64,000 nt of DNA from Branchiostoma lanceolatum (taxonomy: Eukaryota > Chordata > Leptocardii > Amphioxiformes > Branchiostomatidae). The DNA lies in assembly GCF_035083965.1 (NCBI RefSeq), contig NC_089726.1:13211501-13275500 (forward strand), read 5' to 3'. A program made the position numbers and the translations under genes. Shown here one piece after another: positions 1 through 10,806 of the stretch (the stretch's first letter is position 1; every line of letters starts with the position of its first letter). The notes below the pieces were generated by a model. It was not told where the DNA came from, ran no database searches, and saw only the letters and a list, made by a program, of their open reading frames with translations.

Positions 1-119
1 CCAGGAAAGTTCACACATTCACTACAGCGTATGTATGATACGTTCCATTGACAAGATAGTGCGAGAAGAACAGGCTAGATTTAGAAGTGGTGGGGAATGT
101 ACAGATCAGATATCCCTCG
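1..119 (+). pseudogene. Relic of LINE reverse transcriptase (5' piece)
   Basis: A frame at about 40-119 reads IDKIVREEQARF followed by GGECTDQIS, which matches the conserved reverse-transcriptase block (EEQAGFR..RSCTDQI) of RTE-like and related non-LTR retrotransposons. The frame is cut by the window edge on the left and ends at a TTAA target site at 120-123, where another element has inserted. No intact element remains. The 949-1125 piece is probably the downstream part of the same element. Clade assignment is tentative. Confidence 0.6.
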
Positions 120-123
120 TTAA

Positions 124-638
124 AGGAGTCCTAAACCCCAGAGGGGGGAGTTATTTTCCAATAGATGATAATTTTACGTAAAAATGAATGTTTTTTACAG
201 TATACGATTAAGTACCCACTAGTCCCGTGCGCATCAAAAAGCATTCAGTATTCTACCAAATTCCCCAGGTGACCCTCTATTTTCTGATTCATGACAATGC
301 CTGACAGAAGTTAGATGACAAAAAGAACGTCAGGGTGGTTAAGAAAAACTCGTCTTGCTATGTGCTCTTTTATATCTTATTAACAATCGGCCTTCTTATT
401 GTGATTAACCACCCTCTTCTACGCCGAAAATATCCACGTTTAAAGATGTATGTTTGCGCATAGGGAATACATGGGTAGGGTCTGCATGGGTTTAGTGAGT
501 ATCATATTGTTTCAAAAACCCACCTTGTGTAATTCATGATCACCACAAGTGGAATTCTGTAAAAAGTCGGCTGATTATGTATTCATTGATACACAATCTA
601 GTGGAAAATAACACCGCCTTCTGGAGTTTAGGACTCCT
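124..638. mobile_element. 515-bp nonautonomous TTAA element (piggyBac-like MITE)
   Basis: The two ends are inverted repeats of about 37 bp beginning AGGAGTCCTAAAC; the right end reads GTTTAGGACTCCT. Directly outside both ends is TTAA (120-123 and 639-642), the diagnostic target duplication of piggyBac elements. The interior has no long open frame, so the copy cannot encode its own transposase. It interrupts the reverse-transcriptase relic and is therefore younger than it. The piggyBac assignment rests only on TTAA and the TIR layout. Confidence 0.75.
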
Positions 639-642
639 TTAA

Positions 643-948
643 ACATTTTTGTTGGGGAGTAAAACAATTCAAAAAAAAGTTTTGGCAAATGCAGACCAAA
701 CATTTCTTTTAGAAAGGTAAACTTGCCTCCAGGAAGGGTGACCACGCCACAATAGAACTCTTCGCTCTATATCAATTACATCGATTGAGAAGCTTTCGTA
801 TACATAGTATACATCACTCTTCCTTATGTGGGATACTCGCCACGCATATGGCTTCCCAGCGAAATTCAGAGATACGTCGTGTTCTTTGATAAAGGACATG
901 TATACCAATAAGCAGTGTTGCGACGTCCGTTCAGTCCTTCTATATGAT
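643..948. other. Non-coding stretch between LINE fragments
   Basis: Lies between the right end of the TTAA element and the second LINE fragment. It probably derives from the same old LINE, but I cannot align it to reverse-transcriptase motifs. A 99-codon open frame on the minus strand here has no recognisable domain and I do not call it a gene. Confidence 0.4.
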
Positions 949-1125
949 CCTATATGCAGCAGAAACATGGAGAGTACGTAAGAAAAAAGATCGAGAGCCG
1001 CCTCAGGGGATTTGAGGGTAGATCATAGAGGCCTCCGAAGAATCCTAATGATCAATTTGAAATGGCTAGGGCACATCCTACGTATGAACCAAAAACAAGA
1101 CAGGAAATGCTGGAGAAAGTTCGTT
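949..1125 (+). pseudogene. Relic of LINE C-terminal region (3' piece)
   Basis: The + strand reads LYAAETW at about 949-969 and then HRGLRRIL and KWLGHILRMNQ at about 1023-1095. These are the conserved post-RT blocks of RTE-like LINEs (LYG.ETW, R.LR.ILG, RWLGH.LRM). About 30 residues normally found between the RRIL and WLGH blocks are missing, and the first block is in a different frame from the second, so this is a broken copy. It fits as the downstream remainder of the element seen at 1-119. Confidence 0.6.
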
Positions 1126-1169
1126 AGCACCTTATGTACAAACACTGAAGAAATTGGTTAGTACTTGCA

Positions 1170-1247
1170 TAGCCTGGATGCCAGAACCCCAATTAAATAT
1201 CTATCGTGTGATAGATATTTTAGTTTGGGGGTCTGGCATCCAGGCTA
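1170..1247. mobile_element. 78-bp hairpin MITE with 9-bp target duplication
   Basis: The whole element is a near-perfect hairpin: it begins TAGCCTGGATGCCAGA and ends TCTGGCATCCAGGCTA, with arms running on through an AT-rich loop. It is flanked by a perfect 9-bp direct repeat GTACTTGCA (1161-1169 and 1248-1256), which is strong evidence of transposition. Four other elements in the window have related ends (3291-7198, 21177-21279, 36607-37612, 41926-42045). A 9-bp duplication would suit Mutator-like transposases, but no transposase is present to confirm this. Confidence 0.85.
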
Positions 1248-1499
1248 GTACTTGCAAGAAGTTCACCTTGTGTTCTTTTTACAGGGGGGGGGGGGGGGAG
1301 AAGTAATAGTTCAAGGATGGGCGGGCCAGTTTGTGGGGATATATCAGAGCCCCGCCCCCCAAGGAGCTTGTGAGCATCCCGAGGGCGTCTAAAGACTACA
1401 ACAGTTCCTCATGTCTACCTTCATGAATGGGCTTGTTTTTATTGCCAAGTTCCTTTATTTATTCGTTTCTTTCTTTATATTTTTGTTTGTTTATTCGTT

Positions 1500-1593
1500 A
1501 GGATGGATGCTTGGATGGATGGATGGATGGATGGATGGATTGATGGAAGGATGGATGGATGGATGGATGGATGGATGGATGGATGGATGGATG
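1500..1593. repeat. Tetranucleotide microsatellite (GGAT)n
   Basis: Tandem GGAT/ATGG units with a few interruptions. It creates an open frame of repeated DGWM residues which is an artefact of the repeat, not a gene. Confidence 0.9.
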
Positions 1594-1808
1594 GAGGCGG
1601 CTACGCTACAAATCATGGATTTTAGGGGAGGGCTTGGTCAAATGAAGAAATGATTTTATTTTCTCAGAGATCCGAACGGGAAAACACCCGTGTTAACCCT
1701 CGCTGCTACAGGACACGGCTAGATCCCAGTCCTACCTGTGCGCTGTAAGAGCCTTTTCAGGTCGAAACTGTGAAAATGGCGCAAACATCTGCATAAAAGC
1801 TTTCCCAA

Positions 1809-1985
1809 CACTGCACGAAATGGCCTCGGATCCTGACCACTTGCCGATGTAGGTAATGTAGGTAACTTTGAGTTGTTTTAGTACAATACGGCCCCCATAT
1901 CCGTCCGGATTCTTACGGATCTGAGGTTCCGGATCCCGTTTCTCCTGTCCGGATACGTCAGGATCCGAGGCCATTTCGTGCAGTG
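1809..1985. mobile_element. 177-bp TIR element with 29-bp perfect inverted ends
   Basis: Left arm 1809-1837 and right arm 1957-1985 are perfect reverse complements, starting CACTGCACGAAATGGCC. The trinucleotide CAA flanks both sides (1806-1808, 1986-1988), a possible 3-bp target duplication as in PIF/Harbinger elements, although 3 bp is weak evidence. Another copy of the same terminal motif lies at 14693-14711 in opsin intron 1. Confidence 0.75.
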
Positions 1986-3454
1986 CAAGTTCTTACTTTA
2001 ACCCGTCTTCTCCTGCTTTCCACCCCACTGGGTCATCGCCTGGAGCAGCCCTAACGCATCTAGTTCCCTGACGTCACACATGATTATGCTCACTGATGTC
2101 TTGCTCGCTTTATTGGACACTCATAGTGATACCGTCGCAGTGGTTGTGCAGGCAGCGGAAAGGCCCATCGCTTCGGGGAGATCGGTAAGTGTGAAAGATT
2201 TGTCTACAAACTGTTTATAGGAGTGGTGCGGTGTTGCAACAACCACGAGAGAGATATGATCTATTGTCATTAGATTTATGATATAATCATAGCGCGATTA
2301 CAGGGCAATACCTGAGCCCACGATGTGAAAAGGATACATGAGCAAAGTGTGAAGCGAATCAATGAGGTTTGCTTCCGGCTTGTTACACTGCCTTTGTTAC
2401 TGCCTAGTGTTATGATAAACAACGACATAAATGGAAACAGGTTTCCAGGAAATTGTTATTCATGGTAAAGAGGGCATCAAAGTTCAAACACCTTAGTTCG
2501 CACGGCAAACGTTATCATTATTTCACAGAGGCTTGTGTCCTGTGGACTCTTGTTTCACATTTCGCCAGTTCCATTTGAGATAAATCAGATCAGATGACAT
2601 GTATGGAGTTGGAAACAGCGCCATTGAAAGGCACACAGCTAATTGATTACATCAAACATGTTGCTTTTATGGCGGTGGGAATATGTAATTTGGTACTAAG
2701 CGCATTTTTTCAGAAATGTTAAAACATTGACCTACCTGCAGTACAGGGTTTTGCTTTATTTTGTATTGAAGTCATCTTTTGATAACGTTGTGCGCTATGA
2801 AATATGGCGAAAAATAACTGTGGACACACCGTGGCACCCTGCAGATACACAAACACGCACACACACACAGAAAGCAATACATCCGTTTTTACAGTGGCAC
2901 ACCAGGTCATGTCGTCACTATGGCGTATTGCTCTAAATGTTCTAATGTTAGTAGACTACAATCCGAAGTTATTTCAACAAGACACACTCTTTGTCATGTA
3001 CAGTGAAACCTGGACGACTAACCACCTGGCGGAGTCAAACCACCTCCAGTTATAAACCACATCACCTTTCCGTCCAGTCTTTCATAGCTACGAACCTCTG
3101 CTAACTAACTCAAGTAACAACCACTTTATGCAGTCCAAATGGGGAATCTATGCCCCAATCAAGTACCAACACTGACGACGATTGCTCCATTCACAAGGCA
3201 ATCAGACACAATGCACAATCAATGAAGTCCATTAGTCAGGATTGTGCAAAGCACAAATTGTGACAATGCGAATTTGGACATGGAAAAACTTAGCCTGGGT
3301 GCCAGACCACCGAGCTCCTAGCGCCAATCCCTCGGCCGGGGAAGCAACTTGCGCCGCTACCACAGTTAACACACGGCCCCATAATTACCTCTCACGCGGG
3401 GTAGAAATTGAGTTCGGCTGCTAATAGCGCCCGGGTGCGAACTCTATCCCTACG

Positions 3455-6400
3455 TACTAGAAGAAGAATTTTATTGCGAAGAAGAACAATTGTAGCTGGT
3501 ACAATGTATGGCAACTTACGTGCATGATAATTAAGCTATTGCTAATTGTTGACAGATATAGAGAACTGATCTAATCTATGACTAACAGTAAAATAGTCTA
3601 TAAAATAATGTACATGCTAACGCTGTAGAATAAAATATGTAATAATAATGTTGGTAACAGTATGCTGTGTCAGGAATGTATGATATTGTCTCGTTTTTGC
3701 ACAGAGTTATATACAAATTTGCCTACATAGCTGGATATATGAACAGGGCATGATAGTATCATATTAAATGTATCTGTCCTGGTAGGTGCGGATATTGTGT
3801 CGGACGTACATACCATAGATTGTAACAATTTTTGTCGGTCATCTGCATAGGTTGGACAGTCCATAATAAAGTGAAATTCATTCTCAATATCGTTATGGCA
3901 TGTCGGACACAGTCTCTCTTTGGCTGGCGTGTTAAAGTGTCGGCCCTTTTCAATTTGTAGGGAGTGGGCACTAATCCTCAGTCTCGTTATGCTATTTCTA
4001 ACAAATTTGCTTTGAATGGATGAAAGATAGTTTTCAAAACAGAATTGTTTTTTAATTTTGCAGTAAGTGCTCAGTTTGTTCATGCTCTTTATTTCTTGTC
4101 TCCAGCCCGAGAGAAACGTGTCTTTCAAACGATTCTTGAAGATGACTCCAAAATGGTTGGCACTAACAGCAGGATTAAGCCAAACATTTTGGAAGCCATG
4201 TCTATATAGCATGTCTTGTACATGGACAGCCCAGTCTTGTTGTAGCTCAACAGAAGTATCATATGCTTTCTTTTCAAGTCTGTCATTCGGCAGATTATGT
4301 AATCTGAGCCAATATTTTATCAATTGTGTCTGTGAATCGATATATAGTGGGAATACTCCTAGTTCGCCCCTGACTGCGGCGTTAACAGAACTTTTGGGTA
4401 CGCCAAGTGAGATTTTGCAATAGTTCAAGAGTACAAACTCTAAGTCGGGGTTTTCGTAGGATATTGTTGGCTGCTCAAGTGTTATATTATTTTCCTTCAG
4501 CAAGTTTGATTGATAAATAATATTCAGCTTGTCGCTGTATTTCTTAAAACGAACAAGAACGGGGCAGGTAGGGGAAGGGTCTGATTTTTTGACGATACGG
4601 GAAGCTCTAATGATGTGAGTTAATGATGTGATGTTTTCTGGTCCCAATATCGTATTGAGGGTCTTAGCTATTGATACTCTGCTAGTTTCATTTTCATATT
4701 CTTTTATTCCATGGAAAATAAGGTCTCTACCTTGTGCATTTGTTCCGAGAACCTCACTGCAGTACAATAAAATCGGTTTGATGCAGCTGTTAAAAAGGTC
4801 AAGGGCGAGCGAAATAGATGGGTTAAAATTTGTTGACTGCAGAGATTTTAATTTGAATGAAGCACGAAGAGCTTTAAGCCGTAGCTGTTTGGTGGCACGG
4901 TTAAATGAACCTGAGGGGGTGAAATCAACTCCTAGGTATGTGTAGGAGGTTGTGATGTCAATTTTGCGGCCTTGTAGAGTATACGGAGAATGTTGGCTGT
5001 TAGTTCGTCCAATATCATAACTTTAGTTTTATTTTCATTTATTGATAGTTTCCAGATAGAGCAAAATTGATCAAGTGTATTTAGACATTCTTTTAGGCCT
5101 TCCTCCGATTTTGACAGGAGAACGAGATCATCCGCCCAGAATAGACTGCTAATAGGTGTGTCTTTTAGAATTAGAGGGTCTGAGGATCGTGAATTTAAGA
5201 TGTTTGGGAGATCATTTAAATACAAGTTGAAGAGAAGAGGACTAAGATTGCAACCTTGACGTACCCCACAGGTTGATTGGAAGAAGGATGATAGGCCATT
5301 CGGTGTTTTTACGCAATATCTAACGTTAGAGTATATGGATTTTATAATTTTGAAGAAGTTCCCCCCTATCCCCGATGACAGCAGTTTGTAGAATAAACCA
5401 TAACGCCAAACAGAATCAAATGCTTTACGGAAGTCTATGAAGCAGGCATATAGTTTACCTGCAGGCTTGGAGATTTGTTGGTCAATTAGTGTTTTAAGCA
5501 CGAAGACATTGTCACTCGTACGGAAGTTTTTTCTGAATCCGGATTGAAAGGGGGACAATAAGTTTTCTCTCTCGAGGTGATGTTGCAGTCGTTTGTTTAA
5601 AATGAAAGTGAATAATTTACCTACACAACTGGATATGGCAATGCCTCTGTAATTTGTTGGGTTTGAGGGTTCACCACTTTTATATATAGGAACTAATGTA
5701 CTCTGGCTCCATTGTTGTGGGAACGTTCCAGATTTCAGTAGGATATTAAACATTTTCTTCAATGGTTGGTTGAGTTGGGGGGAACTATATTTCATCATTT
5801 CGTTAATAATTGAATCCGTTCCGCATGATTTATTACCTTTTAGATTACATAGTCCCTCCTGAATTTCTTCTATTGTAATATCAAAATCAAGTGGATCATC
5901 TGTTTGACATTCTAAAGATGCAACAATATTGTCTGTATACTCCTGTTCTCTTTTGTCCATGGTTATGTTATTATTAATAGTCTTAAAGTGGTTTAACCAT
6001 TCCTCAGTTGATATAGATTCCTCTGTATCATCTTTGTTTCCATTTTCTAAATTTCTTAACTTGTTCATTTCTCTCCAAAATGATTTTGGATCTTTCTTTG
6101 ATAATTTAGAAATGTTTAACATTTTCTTTCCAGAATAGTATTTCTTTGTCTTCTTAATCAGTCTTTTGTATTCTTTTATTTTACAAATATATGTTTGTCT
6201 TTTGTCTTGTCGCCGCCAAGGATATTTCCTTATTTCAGCGGCAAGAAGTTTGATTTTTGACTTAAGATCGCGGCATTGCTGGTCATACCATGGCTTATTA
6301 GTAGGTTTATTCTTTCGTTTTGAGACTCTAATTGATTTTAATGATATGTCAGCAGCCATCTTGATTATATGGTTAAACTCCTCGACAACTTTTCCAGTTT

Positions 6401-7152
6401 GATTGTTTGTGTATTGTTCCAACATGAACTGTTTAATCTTATTTTGAATTTGAGGAAGTTGAAGCGCATCCTGGAACTTTTCTCGAGAATTGTCGTCCCA
6501 AATGTATTTCTTTGGATGAGGATTGAGTTTTTCTTTATTGATATTTCTGAAAGTGGGATGGTTCGTTTTAAGCGAGACGGAGATCTGACAGTGGTCTGAT
6601 AGCCAGGTAGGGTTATGTACTTTGAAGTATTGCACTGATGAGAAGAGGTGTAGACTAGTAATGCAATAGTCTACGGTACTTGTGCCATTGTACTTTATGC
6701 ATGTACTTCTTCCTGGGAGGTCCCCAATCGTTCTCCCATTTACTATCATCATGTTAGCGGCCGAGCATAAATCAACTAATTCCCTACCATACTTATTTTT
6801 TATATTGTCTGTATTTATTCTAGGTTCTATCGTTATTTCTGTTGAGTTTTCGTCAACGCCATCGAAGAGTTGTTCAGGTAAATTTGCAGTTCTTGCGTTG
6901 AGGTCGCCAAGAAGAAGAATGTGCCCTAAGTTGTTGAATTTTGCAATGTCCTCCATTAGATCTTCAAATATTGTGTTCTTTTTTGTAATGAATATGGGTG
7001 AATTTTCAGGGGGTAGGTATAAACATCCTAAAATAATATCTGCCTCTAGTCCAAAAAAGGTCTTGTCCAATTTGCACCAGATGATGTCAGGATTGTTACT
7101 TTTAAGTTTGGTAATTCCTTTAGCAATAGTTTGTTTAAAGAGGAGACCCAAA
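3455..7152 (-). mobile_element. 5'-truncated non-LTR retrotransposon (LINE)
   Basis: The minus strand encodes, in order, part of an APE-type endonuclease, a reverse transcriptase and a C-terminal zinc-knuckle region, then a 3' end with AATAAA inside a TTCTTC-rich tail near 3460-3480. The 5' boundary near 7152 falls inside the endonuclease: the first catalytic block and any ORF1 are absent, which is typical 5' truncation. The clade looks CR1/L2/Jockey-like but I cannot settle it by eye. The boundaries are approximate. Confidence 0.8.
3670..7151 (-). pseudogene. LINE ORF2: endonuclease-reverse transcriptase, truncated and frameshifted
   Basis: A retrotransposon polyprotein that would nick target DNA and copy its own RNA. 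Visible motifs, in order: endonuclease LLGDLNAR and the SDH of LSDHCQISV; reverse transcriptase ACFIDFRKAFDSVW, GVRQGCNLSPLLFNLYLNDL and the catalytic FWADDLVLL; and a C-terminal CPTCHNDIENEFHFIMDC zinc knuckle. The frame starting at 7151 runs to 4932, but the recognisable protein leaves it near 5010 by a single-base frameshift. It then continues through ITTSYTYLGVDF and LRLKALRASFKLKS to the stop at 3670. Apart from this break and the missing N-terminus the copy is well preserved, so it is relatively young. Confidence 0.85.
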
Positions 7153-7198
7153 AGGGGTTATCGCATCGCATCGCGCGAAAGGTCTGGTATCCAGGCTA

Positions 7199-9702
7199 AG
7201 AAAAACTGGAATCACTTTTTGGCTGTTTTTTTTAACAATCTACCTAAAGACCACATTAGGCTGTTAAACAAACACGGCTTTGATGGTTGAACAATTGTGG
7301 ATAGATCTATCTACATAACGATATGGCTTTTTATTAAACTGTGGGCTTCTCTTGCAGATATGTTTCCGTGAACATTGATCCGCCGGGTTTCATTATTCCG
7401 CCACTTTGAAAAAAATAAAACGGTGGGTTTAAGAGATCTCTAGTGCAGCTGCCCCAGGTACAGTTTAGATATACAGGAGTGCATTACACCGAGGGACGTT
7501 GGGTTTCAGATCTGTTTTGACGTATCTTTTCAGGGTGGCGAAATTGAACGCTGGTGGAATTATGTTAGTAGTCTGTTTTCCGGCCATTGAACCAATTTTT
7601 CTGGAGCAACCACTCCTCTTCACCAACCATATTTCATCAATCCTTTGAGTGGGGACCAGGTTTAACTGTACTTAGGATCAAATTTTAGATATATCTAGAT
7701 ATATTTTCCCCTTTGAATGCGTCAGGACGTGTTAATACGGGGGCGATCGTGTTTTCGACCACGTGATGTACTGATCAAAGCTAGTGAACTACTAGTATTT
7801 GAAATGATCAAGTGTCTAAATCAATCATTGGCTTAGCTTGTTTTCGTTGCCGTGTCCGTGTGTCTAAGACACACAACAGATACTGTTGAATTTCTGAATA
7901 CATGTGAAACGAAAGCCAAATACAACAAATGCAATGTATTGTCAAACTAACGGTTTGTTCCTTAGTATTTTCACTAACAAATGCACTCTACTTGGAGATA
8001 ACTCGCAACAAGTGCTCCTTAAATGATTCACGTGAACGATTCAGGAGCCTTTCTTCGCCTCAAAAGCGACCAACGTGATTTTCTAAATGCGCCGTGACCA
8101 TATTCGTGACCAGCGTAGCGCAGGACAGGTCAATGACCGCGAAGTGGGGATATTCTTGGGACAATATAGTAACGTATATGTCTTATGTCTCAAATTTCAG
8201 CCATTCTGTCATAGCCGCCTGTTGAAAATCTTCCGCTTCTATTTGGATGCCATGTGACTGCGCCCCATCCTATAAAGTTAGATAGAGGTAACTGAAGATT
8301 CACAACTAAGCAAACTGCTTACGTGCTCCGATTCAATCTAAATCTCGACAAAGCACCAGCTAGGGACGGTGCAACACATTTGCCATTAGCATTCACCTGC
8401 TGCAAATGTCGTATTCAAGTATTCAGGTCGCCTAATGGTGCTTCGCCGTGATCTATTTTCTACTTCTAAGCTCAATGACCGCCCGATTGATCCCCAGCTT
8501 TCTTCTGACCAGAACTGCATCAAATCTGCTGGACACAGCTGACCCCACATTAGCAAATGCAGTAAAATAATCACTTAAATAAACAATTATATATATATGA
8601 GGAACATCATAACGCTCTAACTAGTACTATAGTAAAAGCTACAGACAAACTAATACTTAATAAATCGGCAAAAACTGTGCCTATGGAATGTTCTTCTGTA
8701 AACACACATGTGGAAGTGAGTGTGTGGCCAACCGTATAGATAACATGTTTGATATCCGCCGCACGAGACAAGCTGTCCTTTGAATAGTTCTATTCATGGA
8801 TACAATTTTACACAGACTTTAATGAGCAGCTGATGTGTCTTGGACTATGTTTCAGTGGTACTAATTGGAACCCAGAAAGTGTAAGATTCTCGTTTTTCAC
8901 ATAGAACTATGAAGATTTGAACTGGTTATCATCAAATACTTTCTTTATGAATAGAGAGTCGTAAACAATCATCGGTTTTGTATGTACAAGATTATGACTT
9001 AGGTGTGTCAATACCAGGCCGGCAGTAATATAACCAGCTGACCCAAAAATGCAAGGCTGTGTATTACTCTTAAGGGCGGGTTGCTTGATTTTCCGATACG
9101 TAAGGACAACGAATCCGTCTGAAACCACTTGTCATAGAACACGCTGTAAAGACTGCGTTTATATCTGATCCTCCTACTTCTTTCTTAGAGATCTTTTGAT
9201 AACGATAAGAACTAAATGTCGTAACTTTCGCCAAGAAGGTTCTGTTTTCGGTAGCGTTTGGATGTATGTTTGGATGTACGGTATGTGGTTTAGCAGCATA
9301 ACTCAAGAAGCTATGGATGGGTTGAAATGAAACTTGGTATGTGGTGAGGTCCTGCCCCGTCGAAGAAATGATAAGATTTTGATATCTCATATTCTGGACA
9401 TGCTATGGTCGTGATTTTTGAGTCGTAGCTCAAGGAACCGAGAGTCGAAGTGGTGTAGCTTTGGCCCCCAGGCGGCTTTTATGAAAGACCTTGAGGACCT
9501 CATTTGCATAATTAATGAGGAAATTCCTGAATAGCTTCCTGAAGAAGGAGATTTGCAACATATGTGATTTGGAAAGAGGAGATGATGAATTCATATAAAT
9601 TATGCTAATATGCGACTTCTTTGCATATCCATAATGTAATATATATATATTCTTCTTCTTTTCATCCTGCCGGACGTTCTGTTCAACGTCGATGTATATA
9701 AT
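7199..9702. other. Intergenic region, no gene recognised
   Basis: AT-rich sequence with only short, domain-free open frames. At about 9285-9560 there is a copy of a dispersed repeat marked by AACTCAAGAAGC and GACCTCATTTGCATAATTAA, which is also found at 13.6-14.4 kb, 33.1-33.5 kb and 47.3-47.5 kb. A short AT run precedes 9650. Confidence 0.5.
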
Positions 9703-10806
9703 GGGGGCGCCCTAACATCGCACGCGCCCTAACACCGCACGGATTTTTTACTGACCTTATTTTGCATAAGTACGCCGTGTTTGTGACCACCGACTATGCT
9801 GATAAGAAAGGTAAATAAACCAAGTTCATGCACATAGCTGTCATTTGCATTCAAAGCATATGTGTACATATTTATTTCTTGTTTTGTCGAAAAATAGTAT
9901 TTAGACGATAATGCTGGTAGCGCTGAGTAGACTGAGTAGAGGGTCACTGCATAGCTAGACGTCCCGGCGCCTAAATATACGACCTGTGCCAAGCTGATAC
10001 ACAACTATCATTCACGTACGAAATATAACTTCATAAAACACTAAAAATTTGGGTCTTAAAGTTTTGTTGAGTAGAAAAGCGACCAACGTAAACATCGGTG
10101 TCGTATAGTGACGTTGTTTTCCCGCCTTTTTTATGGCCGTGATGGTGGCGGGGCAATTCAACGCACAGCGAGGTCCAGAGATTTGGTTCGCTCTAACATG
10201 CGATTAGTACCGTATATGAAAAGGAAACTGAATACAGAGATGGCAAAGACATTAGTCAATAACTAGACGGAGTATTATTGATGTAAGCGGTGTCGTTTTT
10301 TCGTAATTATTTTGTCAGTCGGGCCGCATGCAATACGTACGTCAGGCCGCGCACGCAGTGCGTAGTAGCATATTTCCCGTGAAAACATGAGCTGGGATGC
10401 GCTAGATATAGCCCTTCTCACAGGACGTGAGAAGTGTACACAGTCAAAATTTTCCAGTCAAAAGAAAGCTAGAATATAACAGACTGCAAGCTTCATTTAC
10501 ATTTTCTTAACTCCATCGCCAACTTACGAAGAGAGCAATGTTACAAAACGTGCCAAGTTAGGCACACTATCTGGCGTAGCAGTAAATCAGAACGTACATT
10601 CGCGAAAACATCTCACAGCGTTTGCCGCTTGTAACGCGGAGCGTGAAGGGCTCATGAACAGTATTAATACATTTCTTATCGAAGTATATTCTTTAGATGA
10701 ATGTGTTCAAAATTCATTCATCAAAACCTGACCACTCTCTGGCAACCAGCGATGGAGCGCCGTGAGTTCGAGCGCGTAAAAAACGTGCGATGTTAGGGCA
10801 GTCCCC
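9703..10806. mobile_element. 1.1-kb nonautonomous TIR element
   Basis: The left end reads GGGGGCGCCCTAACATCGCA and the right end is the reverse complement of GGGGACTGCCCTAACATCGC, inverted repeats of about 22 bp. Flanks are GTATATAAT on the left and GTATATATA on the right, similar over 9 bp but low-complexity, so the target duplication is only suggestive. The left end carries a second near-copy of the GCGCCCTAAC motif immediately inside. No transposase frame is visible. Confidence 0.6.

Larger units (their letters stand above)
1257..3290. other. Intergenic region with simple repeats and small transposon relics
   Basis: No gene recognised. Contents: a poly-G run at about 1285-1298, a GGAT/ATGG microsatellite, a 177-bp TIR element, and at 2998-3060 a copy of a dispersed repeat (AAACCTGGACGACTAACC) that recurs in MOV10L1 introns. 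A short CA run lies near 2855. Open frames here are short and without domains. Confidence 0.5.
3291..7198. mobile_element. TIR element hosting a LINE (TAGCC ends, 9-bp target duplication)
   Basis: The left end (3291-3308) begins TAGCCTGGGTGCCAGACC, and the right end (7181-7198) is its reverse complement with two mismatches. Nine bases outside each end match at 8 of 9 (GGAAAAACT and AGAAAAACT). The ends and duplication length agree with the hairpin element at 1170-1247. The interior is mostly a minus-strand LINE, with about 160 bp of non-LINE sequence on the left and about 45 bp on the right. The simplest reading is a roughly 200-bp DNA element into which a 5'-truncated LINE later inserted. 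Confidence 0.7.

Noticed and set aside
669-968. 99-codon minus-strand frame
   Set aside because: No recognisable domain; it lies between two pieces of a LINE relic on the other strand.
1411-1653. 80-codon frame with repeated DGWM
   Set aside because: Produced by the GGAT microsatellite; no domain or splice context.
6682-7290. 202-codon frame on the + strand
   Set aside because: Antisense shadow of the LINE endonuclease/RT frame.
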